Positions 26,092-36,323 of a stretch of 64,000 nt of DNA are shown piece by piece. The DNA is taken from NCBI GenBank assembly GCA_963738325.1, contig CAVTWD010000001.1, forward strand, positions 744,001 through 808,000, read 5' to 3'. Position 1 is the first letter of the stretch. Every line of letters begins with the position of its first letter. The translations under genes were made by a program, and so were the position numbers. This stretch comes from CAVTWD01 sp963738325. GTDB lineage: Bacteria > Actinomycetota > Acidimicrobiia > Acidimicrobiales > Ilumatobacteraceae. The notes under the pieces were generated by a model. That model worked only from the letters and a program-made list of their open reading frames with translations, did no database searches and was not told where the DNA came from.

Positions 26092-27309
26092 CGCACCTCT
26101 ACCGCGGGAGCCGCATCCGACATGGGAGACGTCGACCAGCGGGGCTCGGCTCGGATGTCGCCCATCATGCTGGTCCACGTCGGCGCGAATTGGTCATCGG
26201 CCCGGGCGTCGACGACGAGCAGTGGGAGGCGGCCGGCGGACAGCGGCTCGTGTCCCTCGGTCGCCACGATGACGACGGCGCCGAAGGACCGACGCATCCG
26301 GGCCAGGGCATCGAGCTCGGCCCGGGTGCAGCGCCCGAGGACGACCACGAGCGACCCCGCCTGCGGGCTCCGCCGAAGGCTCTCGAGCACGCTGCGCAGG
26401 CTCCCGACACCCGACGCGTTGACCGTCGCGAAGTACTCCATAATTGCTTCGAGATGGCCGACGCTGTTGGCGAAGCCCGAGTCGACCCCGTCGCTCGAAA
26501 GCATCCGGAGGACGTGCTGGCCCCGGAAGCAGGCGGTGGCGACGCTGGCCGCGGCCGACACGGCCCGCTCGAGGGACTCGGGGGTGTGCGAGGCCCTCCG
26601 CACGTCGAGCACCACGGTCGTGCGGTCCTGCCACGGCATCTCGTCCTGGCGGACCATGAGCTCGTCGTGGCGCGCCGTCGAGGGCCAGTGGACACGGCGG
26701 AGGTCGTCGCCGACGACGTACTCGCGCAGCGCGTAGAACTCGTCGCCCTGGCGGCCGAGGGAGCGATGGTGGGCGACGGTGCCCATCGGGTCGCGGTCGC
26801 CGCCGCCGAGGGGGGAGCGATCACGTCGACGTGAGGGAACACGGTGAGCTCGAGCCGGGCCGCGCCGGGCCGGCGGCTGATGGCAACGCCGAAGGGGTCG
26901 CCCACCTCGACGCTCAGGGGGCCGACGAGCACCACACCTCGATGCTCGGTCGGTAGGCGGTAAGCGGCCCGGGCCCGCTCGGCGTGGCGCAGGGGCACGA
27001 GGTGCAGCCGCGCGCCCCGGGTGCCGGCCACCGGGTCGCGCAGCGCTGAGGACGGGGGTGCGTCCCTTGCCGACGTTGGTGGCAACCACCTCGACGCGGG
27101 CGGCGTCGCCGGCGTGGACTCGTGCCGGTGTGAGTGTGCGGCGCACCCGCAGATGGGCGGGCGCGACCCGGGAGTAGATGACGCAGGCGGCCGCGAGCAC
27201 CAGCAGCGCCGCGCCGATGAGGTACAGCTCGAGGATCCCGAAGATGCCGCGCGCCCAGGAAGACGCCGAGCGCGGCAGCGAGGAGCGCCCACCCCTGGCG
27301 GGTCAGCAC
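26088..27309 (-). CDS. DUF58 protein with vWA-like region (about three frameshifts)
   Basis: Roughly 400 residues after correcting breaks near 27245, 27050 and 26815. The start GTG 27309 gives VLTRQGWALLAAALGVFLGA, the first of two membrane spans; the second is LVLAAACVIYSRV. The DUF58 core is clear after the breaks: GDEFYALREYVVGDDLRRVHWPSTARHDELMVRQ, with the conserved HW-ST pattern, followed by a vWA-like half (TTVVLDVRRASH). It follows moxR by 19 bases and overlaps the transglutaminase start. The partner MoxR ATPase probably acts on it (known operon pairing). The breaks look like errors. Confidence 0.82.
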
Positions 27310-27328
27310 CGCTGCTCCCGCGACACCG

Positions 27329-28297
<969 letters not shown>

Positions 28298-28368
28298 GGG
28301 CTCACCAGGCTAGAGGTCCCGCCGCTCCGCCTCCACAGCAGGCAAAGGTACCGTCCCGGGCCGTGGCG

Positions 28369-29273
28369 ATGCATCGGGAGCGCCGGGGGACGTCCATCCC
28401 CGACGATCCTCTCGTGCTCGCGGTCGACATGGGCGGCACGAAGCTGGCTGTGGGGCTCGTCTCGCCGGCCGGCGAAGTCCTCTGGGCCTGCCAAGCCCCG
28501 ACCGACCGCGCCGATCCCTGGACCGGCCTCGAGGCGCTGGTGAACGACGCCCGGGAGGAATCCACCCGCCGCGGGCTCGACCCCCTGGCCGTCGGCGTCG
28601 GCTGCGGCGGCCCGATGACGCCTGGCGGCGAGGCCGTCTCGCCGCTGAACATCGACGGTTGGCGGGACTTCCCGCTGCGGCGCTCGCCTGGCCGAGCTGA
28701 CCGGGCTCCCGGTATGGGTCGACAACGACGCCAAGGCCCTCGCCCTGGGCGAGGGTTGGCGCGGTGGGGCGGCAGGTGTCGCGGACTACCTCGCCATGGT
28801 GGTGTCCACGGGGGTGGGAGGCGGCATCGTGCTCGACGGCCGCCTGCTCGACGGCGCCGGGGGCAACGCCGGCCACATCGGCCACATCGTGGTCGTGCCC
28901 GAGGGCGGGCGACGATGTGGGTGCGGCAGCACGGGTTGCCTGGAGGCGGAGGCGTCGGGGCTGGCCATCGAAGCGGCCACGGGAAAGCCCGCGGCCGAGG
29001 CGACCCTCACCGTGCGGGTGAGGACCGGCACCCTCGTCGGGCGGGCAGTGGCGGCGGTGGCCGCGTTGCTCGACCTGCGCTTGGCCGTCGTGGCGGGCTC
29101 GGTGGCTCTGGGCTTCGGCGCCCCTTTCTTCACCGCCGCGCAAGCCGAGCTCGAACGGGTCTGTCGCATCTCGTACGCGCGGGGCGCGGTGATTCGCCCG
29201 GCCGGCTTGGGCGCTGACGGACCCCTGATCGGTGGCGCCGCAGTGGCGCGCCGCGGCCCTCGGCTGGCCGTGA
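28369..29273 (+). CDS. ROK-family sugar kinase, second copy (two frameshifts)
   Basis: About 300 residues from ATG 28369 after corrections near 28685 and 29250. The ATP site is VLAVDMGGTKLAVGLV; the catalytic part LPVWVDNDAKALALGEGW and VSTGVGGGIVLDGRL follow. The zinc motif is intact (RRCGCGSTGCLEAEASG), unlike the first ROK gene. Without the second correction the frame runs on into the acyl-CoA dehydrogenase; in the neighbouring frame it ends AALGWP at TGA 29271-29273, a natural ROK C-terminus. Sugar specificity is unknown. Divergent from moxR. Confidence 0.82.
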
Positions 29274-29365
29274 CTCTCGACCCACACCCTTTCTACGAAC
29301 GAGGAGCGGCCGGGGCTTGGATCCGCGGCGATCGGGCCGGGGCGTGCCGGTTAACCTCGGCGCCG

Positions 29366-30622
29366 ATGCGTCCCGCTTACGGTCCCGAAGCCGAAGCTTT
29401 CCGCGAGAAGGTGCAGGCCTTCCTCGCCGAGCACCTCCCCGCCGACTGGCGCGGGATCGGCAGTCTGGAGGGCGCGGAGCTCGAGCAGTTCGTCCTCGAG
29501 TGGCGCCAGACGTTGCGTGAGCACGGCCTGATCGCCCTCGAATGGCCGAAGGACTACGGGGGTGGTGGCCTGTCGCCGCTCGAACAGGTCATCGTGGCCG
29601 AGGAGTTCACCAAGGCCGGGGTCCCGGCGGGCGCGCCCAACGACGTGTTCGGCATCAAGATGCTCGGCAACACCCTCCTGCGGTGGGGGACCGAGGAGCA
29701 GAAGCGTCACTACCTCCCCCGGATCCTCGACCGCCGGGACGTGTGGTGCCAGGGGTACTCCGAGCCCAACGCCGGGTCGGACCTCGGCAACCTCGGCTGC
29801 CGGGCCGTGCTCGACGGCGACCAGTGGATCATCAACGGCCAGAAGATCTGGACGTCGGGCGGCCACCTCGCCGACCACATCTTCCTCCTCGTGCGGAACG
29901 ACCCGTACGCGCCGAAGCACAAGGGCATCACGTTCCTGCTCGTCGACATGCGCCAGCCCGGCGTCGAGGTCCGCCCGATCAAGATGATCTCGGGCGAGTC
30001 AGAGTTCAACGAGGTCTTCTTCACCGACGCGGTGTGCCCGAAGGACGACGTAGTCGGCGGCGTGAACAACGGGTGGGCGGTGGCCATGACGCTGCTCGGC
30101 TTCGAGCGCGGCGAGGCAGCGGCCACCGTACCGCTGCGCTTCGGCGAGGAGATGCGCCGGCTGATCGCGCTGGCCCAGACCCGCCAGGCCAACCACGACC
30201 CCGTGCTCCGCCAGCGGCTGGCCCGGTGCTACGCCGAGGTGGAGATCATGCGCTGGAACGGGTTGCGCACCTTGACCAAGTTCCTCGCGGGCCACCATCC
30301 CGGCCCCGACGCCGCCATCTCCAAGCTCTACTGGAGCGAGTACCACAGGCGCTCGACCGAGCTCGCCATGGACGTGCTCGGCGCGGATGGTCTCGTGCCT
30401 TCAGGTCGGCGCCCATCGTCCGCCTTCCAGACCGACGACGTCGGCGCCCCGAACTCCAGCGCCTCGTGGGCGGTCACGTTCCTCAACGCCCGCGCCGGCA
30501 CCATCTACGCCGGGACGAGCCAGATCCAGCGGAACATCCTCGGCGAGATGGTGCTCGGCCTGCCGAAGGAGCCGAAGGCGGACGGGGGCGGTTGGGCCGA
30601 GTCGTCGAAGGCCGTGGGCTGA
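29366..30622 (+). CDS. Acyl-CoA dehydrogenase family protein
   Basis: 418 residues from ATG 29366. FAD-dependent alpha,beta-dehydrogenation of acyl-CoA thioesters. Motifs: LIALEWPKDYGGGGLSPLEQ, the substrate/FAD loop QGYSEPNAGSDLGNL, WIINGQKIWTSGGHLAD and the C-terminal TIYAGTSQIQRNILGE. The substrate chain cannot be told; such genes in actinobacteria serve fatty acid or steroid side-chain breakdown. No partner genes of beta-oxidation are adjacent. Intact; the apparent in-frame continuation from the ROK gene is an artefact of an indel near 29250. Confidence 0.92.
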   Translation: MRPAYGPEAEAFREKVQAFLAEHLPADWRGIGSLEGAELEQFVLEWRQTLREHGLIALEWPKDYGGGGLSPLEQVIVAEEFTKAGVPAGAPNDVFGIKMLGNTLLRWGTEEQKRHYLPRILDRRDVWCQGYSEPNAGSDLGNLGCRAVLDGDQWIINGQKIWTSGGHLADHIFLLVRNDPYAPKHKGITFLLVDMRQPGVEVRPIKMISGESEFNEVFFTDAVCPKDDVVGGVNNGWAVAMTLLGFERGEAAATVPLRFGEEMRRLIALAQTRQANHDPVLRQRLARCYAEVEIMRWNGLRTLTKFLAGHHPGPDAAISKLYWSEYHRRSTELAMDVLGADGLVPSGRRPSSAFQTDDVGAPNSSASWAVTFLNARAGTIYAGTSQIQRNILGEMVLGLPKEPKADGGGWAESSKAVG

Positions 30623-30627
30623 GCCCG

Positions 30628-30876
30628 ATGGCCGGGACTCGCGAGGCCTGGGCCGGGGCGCTAGCGCACCCGCGCCTGTGGCCGGTCGCGCTGCGCCAGG
30701 CGGCCCGCCTGTCGCCACGCGGATGGTGGCGGCGTCCGCCGTTCCTGCCGCGGCCCGATCCCGGCTACCTGAGGTGGCGGGCGCTGACGCAGTACGGCGA
30801 GGGCGATCATCCCCTGGAGCCGGGCGACGTCGTGGCGTACCTGCAGTGGTGCCGCGCCATGGACGCGGTGACATGA
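30628..30876 (+). CDS. Small basic protein, unknown
   Basis: 82 residues from ATG 30628, five bases after the acyl-CoA dehydrogenase stop. The sequence is Arg/Trp/Pro-rich (LSPRGWWRRPPFLPRPDPGYLRWR) with a C-terminal YGEGDHPLEPGDVVAYLQWC. I know this type of sequence as a conserved small hypothetical protein in some Acidimicrobiia-like genomes but cannot name a function. Likely co-transcribed with the upstream dehydrogenase. No membrane span or signal peptide. Confidence 0.6.
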   Translation: MAGTREAWAGALAHPRLWPVALRQAARLSPRGWWRRPPFLPRPDPGYLRWRALTQYGEGDHPLEPGDVVAYLQWCRAMDAVT

Positions 30877-30926
30877 GACGCCGGAGGCGAGCCCCCGGCC
30901 CAGTAGCAGGGCATGGGTAGGCCCCG

Positions 30927-31425
30927 ATGCGAAGCGCGCTCGTGCTCAACGCCACCTACGAGCCGCTCAGCATCGTCTCCGTGCGCCGGGCCGTGTGCCT
31001 CGTGCTCGCCGAGAAGGCCGACCTACTCCATGACGACGGTACCGAGCTGCACGCCGCCCACCTGAGCGTGCCCGCCCCGGTCGTGATCCGTCTCCGGTAC
31101 GTGGTGAAGGTTCCGTACCACCGCCGCACCGCGCTCAGCCGGCGAGCGGTGTTCGCGCGCGACGCGCATCGGTGCCAGTACTGCGGCGGGCACGCCGACT
31201 CGATCGACCACGTCGTGCCCCGTAGCCGCGGCGGTGAGCACGCGTGGGACAACGTGGTCGCGTCGTGCCGCCCCTGCAATCTCCGCAAGCGGGATCGCTC
31301 GCCCGAAGAGGCGGGGATGCGCCTCTTCCGGCATCCGGCGGCGCCCCGCGAGCTGGCGTGGGTCGTGGTCTCCGTCGGTCGTGTGCCCGACGCCTGGAAG
31401 CCGTATCTCGCCTACGCGGTCGTGA
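30927..31425 (+). CDS. HNH endonuclease-domain protein
   Basis: About 165 residues from ATG 30927. The N-terminal 60 residues (LVLNATYEPLSIVSVRRAVCLVL) are the typical lead of actinobacterial stand-alone HNH proteins; the nuclease core has the zinc knuckle HRCQYCGG, the catalytic SIDHVVPRSRGGEHAWDN and the second knuckle SCRPCNLRKRDR. The natural end is near WKPYL. As written the frame runs on into the next gene; a one-base correction near 31400 would end it at TGA 31423-31425, overlapping the GTG of the ligase gene. Targets are unknown; the neighbourhood gives no sign of a restriction or phage system. Confidence 0.8.
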
Positions 31426-32004
31426 GCTGGACCGTCGAGCGGGTGGCCGGTCGGGCCGCCGACCTCCACGCGCGCGAGCTACCGGCGGAGCGGGCGGCGT
31501 GGCTGTTCGAGGTCGAGCGGCCCGCGTTGGTGCTCGGCTCGACGCAACCGCCGGAGGTGGTGCGGCCGGACGTCGACATCGACGTCGTGCGGCGCCGCAG
31601 TGGGGGCGGGGCCGTGTGGCTGGTGCCCGGCGAGACGCTGTGGCTCGACGTCGTCGTGCCGAGAGGTGATCCGGCTCTGGGACGACGACATCGGGCGCAG
31701 CGCGCACTGGTTGGGGGAGGTGTGGGCCGAGGCGCTCGGCCGCTGCGCCGAGGTGCACACGGGGGCGATGGTGCACACCCGATGGTCCCGCCTGATCTGC
31801 TTCGCTGGCCTCGGCCCCGGTGAAGTGACCATCGGTAACTCCAAAGTCGTGGGGGTGAGCCAACGGCGGACCCGGCACGCGGCGAGGCTGCAGTCGGTCG
31901 CCTACTCCCGCTGGGACCCCGCCTCGCTCCTCGACCTGCTGGCCGAACCGAAACCGGCCGTCGAGGACCTGGCAGGAGTGGCGACGGGAGTGGGGCCCCG
32001 CTGA
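31422..32004 (+). CDS. Lipoate-protein-ligase-like (BPL/LplA/LipB family) protein, one frameshift
   Basis: About 194 residues from GTG 31422, after correction near 31667. Key segments: RPALVLGSTQPPEVV, the RRSGGGAVWLVPGETLWLDVVVPRGD motif typical of the lipoate/biotin ligase fold (arginine and glycine-rich binding loop), and after the break GNSKVVGVSQRRTRHAARLQS with the conserved Lys. It should attach or transfer a lipoyl or octanoyl group, or act as a distant homolog of unknown substrate. The HNH gene just upstream runs in the same frame; a true fusion cannot be excluded but is unlikely. Confidence 0.72.
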
Positions 32005-32072
32005 TCGCCGAGCGCCTCCTCGAGCTCCTGAGCACCCGCTGACGCGCTGAGCGGATCCCCGCCCTCGCCACC

Positions 32073-32124
32073 GATCTCGCGCGGCGTAGTGGTGTCAGAC
32101 GCCACGCAAACGCGTCAGATCACC
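32073..32124. terminator. Hairpin after the ligase-like gene, possible terminator
   Basis: GGTG (32091-32094)/CACC (32121-32124) and GACGC (32098-32102)/GCGTC (32112-32116) can pair. The region shares GATCTCGCGCGGC and CGCGTCAGAT with the hairpin at 7502-7565. It separates the ligase-like gene from the mraZ promoter. No U-tract. Confidence 0.5.
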
Positions 32125-32129
32125 TTGCG

Positions 32130-32226
32130 TGGGGGCGGGTGGGCCCGGTGGGGGCGGATGTGGGCCCGGTGGGGGCTAGTGGTTGACGGTGGGGGGAAGT
32201 GGGGGGTACGGTGGGGCCACGTGGGG
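32130..32226 (+). promoter_or_regulatory. Phased TGGGN boxes over the mraZ promoter (MraZ operator)
   Basis: TGGG(G/C) pentamers start at 32130, 32140, 32149, 32161, 32170, 32190, 32200, 32212 and 32222, spaced mostly 9-12 bases, i.e. one per helical turn on the same strand. MraZ is known to bind tandem TGGGN boxes with 5-base spacers upstream of mraZ and to repress the dcw operon. The last four boxes flank and cover the candidate promoter. The upstream five fall in a 21-base direct repeat (GTGGGCCCGGTGGGGGC twice, from 32139 and 32160). Confidence 0.75.
32183..32212 (+). promoter_or_regulatory. Candidate mraZ/dcw promoter
   Basis: TTGACG at 32183-32188 and TACGGT at 32207-32212, separated by 18 bases. 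The -35 is one base from the sigma-A consensus. It lies about 85 bases upstream of the mraZ start and is embedded in the TGGGN array, which suits repression by MraZ. Confidence 0.55.
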
Positions 32227-32297
32227 AGGAGCGGGGACCCGGGCCAGGCACACCGGTCTCGCTTCGAACCGACCGAGGCAGGCAGGTGAAAGCACGG

Positions 32298-32726
32298 ATG
32301 GCAGGCGTCTTCGCCGGGCGATACGACCGCCAGCTCGACCCCAAGGGTCGATTGGCGTTGCCGGCGAGCTTTCGCCAGAAGTTCGAGGCGCAGGCCTACC
32401 TGACCTTCGGGGAGAGCGGGTGCGTCGAGGCGTTCACGCCGGAGGACTACGAGCAGATGGCCAGGAGATGATGGACAAGGTGCAGCGGCGCGAGCTCGAC
32501 CGTGACCGCCTGCGGGCCATGACGGCCAACACCTTCCCCGTGGGCATCGACGCGCAGGGCCGCATCGTGGTCGATCCCAAGCTGCGGAGCTACGCCGAGC
32601 CTCGAGCTGAACACGCGGGTGGCCGTCATCGGCGCGGTCGACCGGGTCGAGATCTGGAACGCCGAGCGCTTCGACATGGTCGAGGCGCGTGGCGGTGAGC
32701 GCCTGAGAGACGACGTCACCGCCTGA
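32298..32726 (+). CDS. mraZ: MraZ transcriptional regulator (two frameshifts)
   Basis: About 142 residues after adding one base near 32461 and removing one near 32602. MraZ is a dodecameric AbrB-fold regulator that represses its own dcw operon. Each half has the family motif: GRYDRQLDPKGRLALPASFR in the first repeat, and GIDAQGRIVVDPKLRSYAEL in the second, ending VEIWNAERFDMVEA. ATG 32298 with AGGTGA at 32284-32289 fits best; GTG 32286 would add four residues. The first break reads GCC-AGG for expected GCC-CAG-GAG. First gene of the dcw cluster. Breaks are taken as errors. Confidence 0.9.
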
Positions 32727-32822
32727 TCGGCCGATCGGGTCGCTCGACCAGGGCAAGCACTCACACACACGAGGCAGGGAAGGGAGGGACGAGACGAGAC
32801 GAGCCCGTGGAGCGCCCAGAGC

Positions 32823-32946
32823 GCTCGCTCATCCGGAGCCTTCCGGTCGGCAAGATGGACAGCCCCAACTCCGCCCGCTTCCGTCTCGCCAGCCAGGGAG
32901 AAATCCTGGCGGCACTCGCCGACCGGGGGGCTCCCGATGAGCGAGC
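32823..32946 (+). ncRNA. Nested stem-loop between mraZ and rsmH (mraW RNA motif-like leader)
   Basis: The outer arms GCTCGCTCATCCGGAGCC (32823-32840) and GGCTCCCGATGAGCGAGC (32929-32946) pair over 17 of 18 positions. Directly inside, CCGGTCGGC (32843-32851) pairs perfectly with GCCGACCGG (32918-32926). An inner hairpin GCCAGG/CCTGGC (32892-32897/32905-32910) has loop GAGAAAT. The position, just upstream of rsmH (mraW) in an actinobacterium, matches the published mraW RNA motif; whether the consensus matches needs a covariance-model search. It lies 39 bases before the rsmH start and does not overlap either gene. Confidence 0.7.
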
Positions 32947-32985
32947 CTCCAGGACCCGCGAAAGGGCCCGAGAATGATGTGAGCG

Positions 32986-33928
32986 ATGGCCAACCGTTTC
33001 CACCACGTGCCCGGTCATGGCCGAACGGATCGTCGAGGTGTTCCGGCCGGTGCCGGCGGGGGTCCTGGTGGATGCGACGGTGGGAGGAGGCGGGCACGCC
33101 CGGCTCCTGCTCCAGGCCCGGGACGATCTCCGGCTCCTCGGGATCGACCAGGACGCCGAGGCCCTCGCCGCTGCCGCGGAGGTGCTCGCACCCTTCGGCG
33201 ATCGGGTCACGTTGCGCCACGCCCGCTTCGACCGCCTCGACGACATCATGACCGAGCTCAAGATCCCTCCCGCCTCCGGGGTGCTGTTCGACCTCGGCGT
33301 GTCGTCCCCCCAGCTCGACGAGGGCGCGAGCGGGTTCTCCTACCGCCACGACGGGCCCCTCGACATGCGCATGGACCGCGGCCAGACCTGGGCGGCCGGC
33401 GACGTGGTGAACGGCTACCGGGAGAGCGAGCTGGCCAGGATCCTGCAGGCGTACGGCGACGAGCGCTTCGCCGATCGCATCGCCAGGGCGATCGTGGCCA
33501 ACCGGCCGATCGAGACGACCGGCGAGCTGGCCACCATCGTGCGTGATGCCATCCCCGCGGCGGCGCGCCGGCGGGGCGGTCACCCGGCCAAGCGCACGTT
33601 CCAGGCCATCCGCATCGCGGTCAACCAGGAGCTCGAGATCCTGCCGGACGCCATCGACGCGGCCATCGAACGCACGGCTCCGCGGGGGCGGGTGGCGGTC
33701 ATCAGCTACCACTCGGGGGAGGACCGCATCGTGAAGGCCCGTTTCCGGGAGGCGGCCACCGGAGGCTGCACGTGCCCGCCCGGCCTTCCGTGCGTGTGCG
33801 ACGCGGTCCAGACGGTGCGGCTCCTGCGGTCCGGCACCTGGAAGCCGACGCAGGCCGAGGTGGAGGCCAACCCCCGAGCCGAATCGGCCCGGGTCCGTGC
33901 CGTCGAGAAGCTCGTCGTCAACGAGTGA
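32986..33928 (+). CDS. rsmH: 16S rRNA (cytosine-1402-N4)-methyltransferase (one frameshift)
   Basis: About 313 residues. The start ATG 32986 gives MANRFHHVPV-MAERIVEVF after removing an extra C near 33011; the HxPVM motif is conserved, so the shorter start at ATG 33017 is unlikely. SAM-binding segment GVLVDATVGGGGHARLLL, LFDLGVSSPQLDEGASGFSYR, DMRMDR and the C-terminal KRTFQAIRIAVNQELE and RVAVISYHSGEDRIVK are intact. The enzyme modifies C1402 in the ribosomal P site. It sits after the structured leader and before ftsL. Confidence 0.93.
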
Positions 33929-33935
33929 CGGTCGT

Positions 33936-34454
33936 GTGAGCGCCACCGCCCCTGACCTCCGTCCCGAGCGCGACGCCTCGCCGTCCCCGCGCCGCGCCGC
34001 GCCGCCGCCCGCCTCGACGCCTCCGCCGCTGCGCGTCGTCCCCCGCCCGGTCTCGCGGCGGGCCCGGCGCCGTCGCGTCGGCCTGGCCGCGATCGTGGGG
34101 GTCGGGGCCGTGTTCCTGCTCATGCTCGGCCTCGTGGCCTTCCAAGCCGAGATCGCCGCGGACCAACTCCGCCTCGATCGGCTGCAGAAGCAGCTCGGCG
34201 AGGCCCAGGATCGCTATGGCCAGCTCCGCTTGCAGGTGGCCGAGCTCGAGTCGCCCGAGCATGTCGCAGCCGCCGCCGGCCAGCTCGGCCTGGTCCAGCG
34301 CAGCCCGGACCAGGTGACGTATCTCAAGCCGACGCCGGCCGTGGTGGGCGCGGTGACCGCCGCGGACGGGCCCCCGACGACGAGCGGACCGAGCGGCGAC
34401 GCCGGGGCTCAGGACTGGTCGAAAATCAAGCCGTTGCTCAAGGACTCCCCATGA
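33936..34454 (+). CDS. ftsL: Cell division protein FtsL-like
   Basis: 172 residues from GTG 33936. An N-terminal basic, Pro/Ala-rich cytoplasmic region of about 45 residues is followed by one membrane span (GLAAIVGVGAVFLLMLGLVAF) and a coiled-coil (AEIAADQLRLDRLQKQLGEAQDRYGQLRLQVAELESPEH). This layout and the position between rsmH and ftsI identify FtsL, which links FtsQ/FtsB to the FtsWI synthase. The QLGLVQRSPDQVTYL segment after the coil is typical. The Pro/Thr/Ser tail is variable. Sequence identity in this family is low; the call rests on context. Confidence 0.85.
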   Translation: MSATAPDLRPERDASPSPRRAAPPPASTPPPLRVVPRPVSRRARRRRVGLAAIVGVGAVFLLMLGLVAFQAEIAADQLRLDRLQKQLGEAQDRYGQLRLQVAELESPEHVAAAAGQLGLVQRSPDQVTYLKPTPAVVGAVTAADGPPTTSGPSGDAGAQDWSKIKPLLKDSP

Positions 34455-34470
34455 GGGGCGTGGTCGGAGG

Positions 34471-36316
34471 ATGACGGCCGGCGGGCGCCCCCCCACGAGG
34501 CCGGCGGTGGCAGGGGCGGGCCGGCCGGAGCCAGGCCGGGCACGGCGGCCCCGACCATCGATCTTCCGCGCCGGGCGGCCCCACCGGCGCCTCGTCGCCC
34601 TCCTGCTGTTGGCCGTCCTCACCATCGGCGTCGTCGTGGCCCGGGTCGGCTTCCTGCAGACCGTCTCGGCGCCGAGCCTGGCCCGCTACGGCGAGCGCCA
34701 GCGACTCTCCTCCGTCAAGATCCCCGCCGAGCGGGGCACCGTCTTCGACCGCGACGGGGCCGTGCTCGCCCTGTCGGTACCCACCACCACGATCTGGGCC
34801 GATCCCCGTCTCGTGACCGATCCCGCGGCCGAGTCCCAGGCTCTCTCCCAGGCGCTCGGGCTCTCACCGGAGGACGCCGCCGCCCTCGCCAGACGGCTCG
34901 GCCAGCCGGGGAAGGCCCCGCCGCAGCGCACCGAGTTCGAGTACGTGGCCCGCCAGGTCGACGATGCGACCGCCGCGAAGGTGGCGGCCATGAAGCTCGA
35001 CGGGGTGAACGAGTACACCGAGGCGAAGCGCTTCTACCCCTCAGGCGCGCTGGTCGGGCGCGCTGCTCGGGGCCACTGATCCGGACGGGGCGGGCACCGC
35101 GGGCCTCGAGAAGCAGTACGACGACGTGCTCGAGGGCAAGCCCGGCGAGTTGATCCGTGAGCGCGATCAGAGCGGGCGGACCATCCCGACCGGGCGGCGC
35201 CAAGTGGTGCCCGCCGAGCCGGGCGACGACCTGCAGCTCACCATCGACCGCACCCTCCAATACGAGATCGAGCAGGACCTCGTGAAGACCGTCGCCCAGA
35301 CGAGGGCCAAGGCTGGCATGGTGATCGTGATGGACACCCACACCGGTGACCTGTACGCGGTCGCCAACGCCCGCGTCGACACCACCGGCCGGGTGGAGCT
35401 GTCCAGGGCGAACATGGCCGCGGTCGACACGTACGAGCCCGGCTCGGTGAACAAGGTCATCACGGCGTCGGCGGCGATCCAAGAAGGGGTGGGGGGGCCG
35501 TCGACGATGTTCGACATCCCTCACGTCTACCAGTACGCCGATTACGGCTTCACCGACGCCGAGCCCCACGGTGATGTCACGTGGTCGCTGCAGGACATCG
35601 TCGTCCACTCCTCCAACATCGGGAGCATCAAGCTGATGCAGGCGCTCGGACCGGCCCGGTTGGAGCGCTACCTCCGAGCCTTCGGTCTGGGCGCCACGAC
35701 CGCCATCGACTTCCCGGGTGAAGCCAAGGGCCTGCTGCCGCCGTCGTCGAAGTGGCGGGGGACGGAACCCGCCACGATCTCCTACGGGCAGGGCGTGGGG
35801 GTCACCGCGCTGCAGATGGTGGCCGCGGTGAACACTGTGGCCAACGGCGGCGTCTACGTCGCTCCTCGCTTGGTGCTCGGCACGATCGACGCCGAGGGAG
35901 TGGATCATCCCGCGTCGGCGTCGTCCACCCACACGGTGCTCTCACCGCAGACGGCGAGCGAGATGAACACCGTCCTGCGCGACGTGATCTGCCGCGGGAC
36001 CGGAACCCGCGCCGCCGTCCCGGGCTTCACTGTGGCCGGCAAGACCGGCACCGCGTACAAGGCGCAGCCGAACGGGACGTACGTCGACAAGAACGGTCGG
36101 AAGCACTACTACGCCTCGTTCGTCGGCTTCCTGCCCGCGGAGGCACCGCGGTTCACCATCCTGGTGTCGATCGACGAGCCGCAAGGCGCCCACTACGGCG
36201 GGCTGGTGGCCGCCCCCCTGTTCGTCGACTCGGCGCAGGCGGCGCTGCGCCAGTTCGACGTTGCGCCGCCCGTGGCCGACGGGGGCTGCCCCGCCCGCCA
36301 CGCCGCGGCGCCGTGA
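34471..36316 (+). CDS. ftsI: Peptidoglycan D,D-transpeptidase FtsI/PBP3 (one frameshift)
   Basis: About 614 residues after removing one base near 35057. A cytoplasmic tail, one membrane span (LVALLLLAVLTIGVVVARVGF) and the PBP dimer domain (ERGTVFDRDGAVLALSV) lead to the transpeptidase domain: active-site Ser-x-x-Lys in YEPGSVNKVITASAA, SSN in DIVVHSSNIGSIK and KTG in VAGKTGTAYKA. It crosslinks septal peptidoglycan with FtsW. The break sits in the dimer domain (RFYPSGALVG-ALLGATDPDG), where the corrected protein matches the family length. Followed by murE after 7 bases. Confidence 0.93.
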
Positions 36317-36323
36317 CACAACC

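Noticed and set aside
32130..32230. G-rich stretch as a G-quadruplex
   Set aside because: G-runs could form one, but spacing and sequence fit MraZ boxes better. Not excluded.
32986..33017. rsmH start at ATG 33017
   Set aside because: The upstream codons restore the conserved HxPVM motif after one base is removed, so ATG 32986 is preferred.
34471..35079. Truncated ftsI as a pseudogene
   Set aside because: The two halves complete each other after a one-base correction and the gene is essential.
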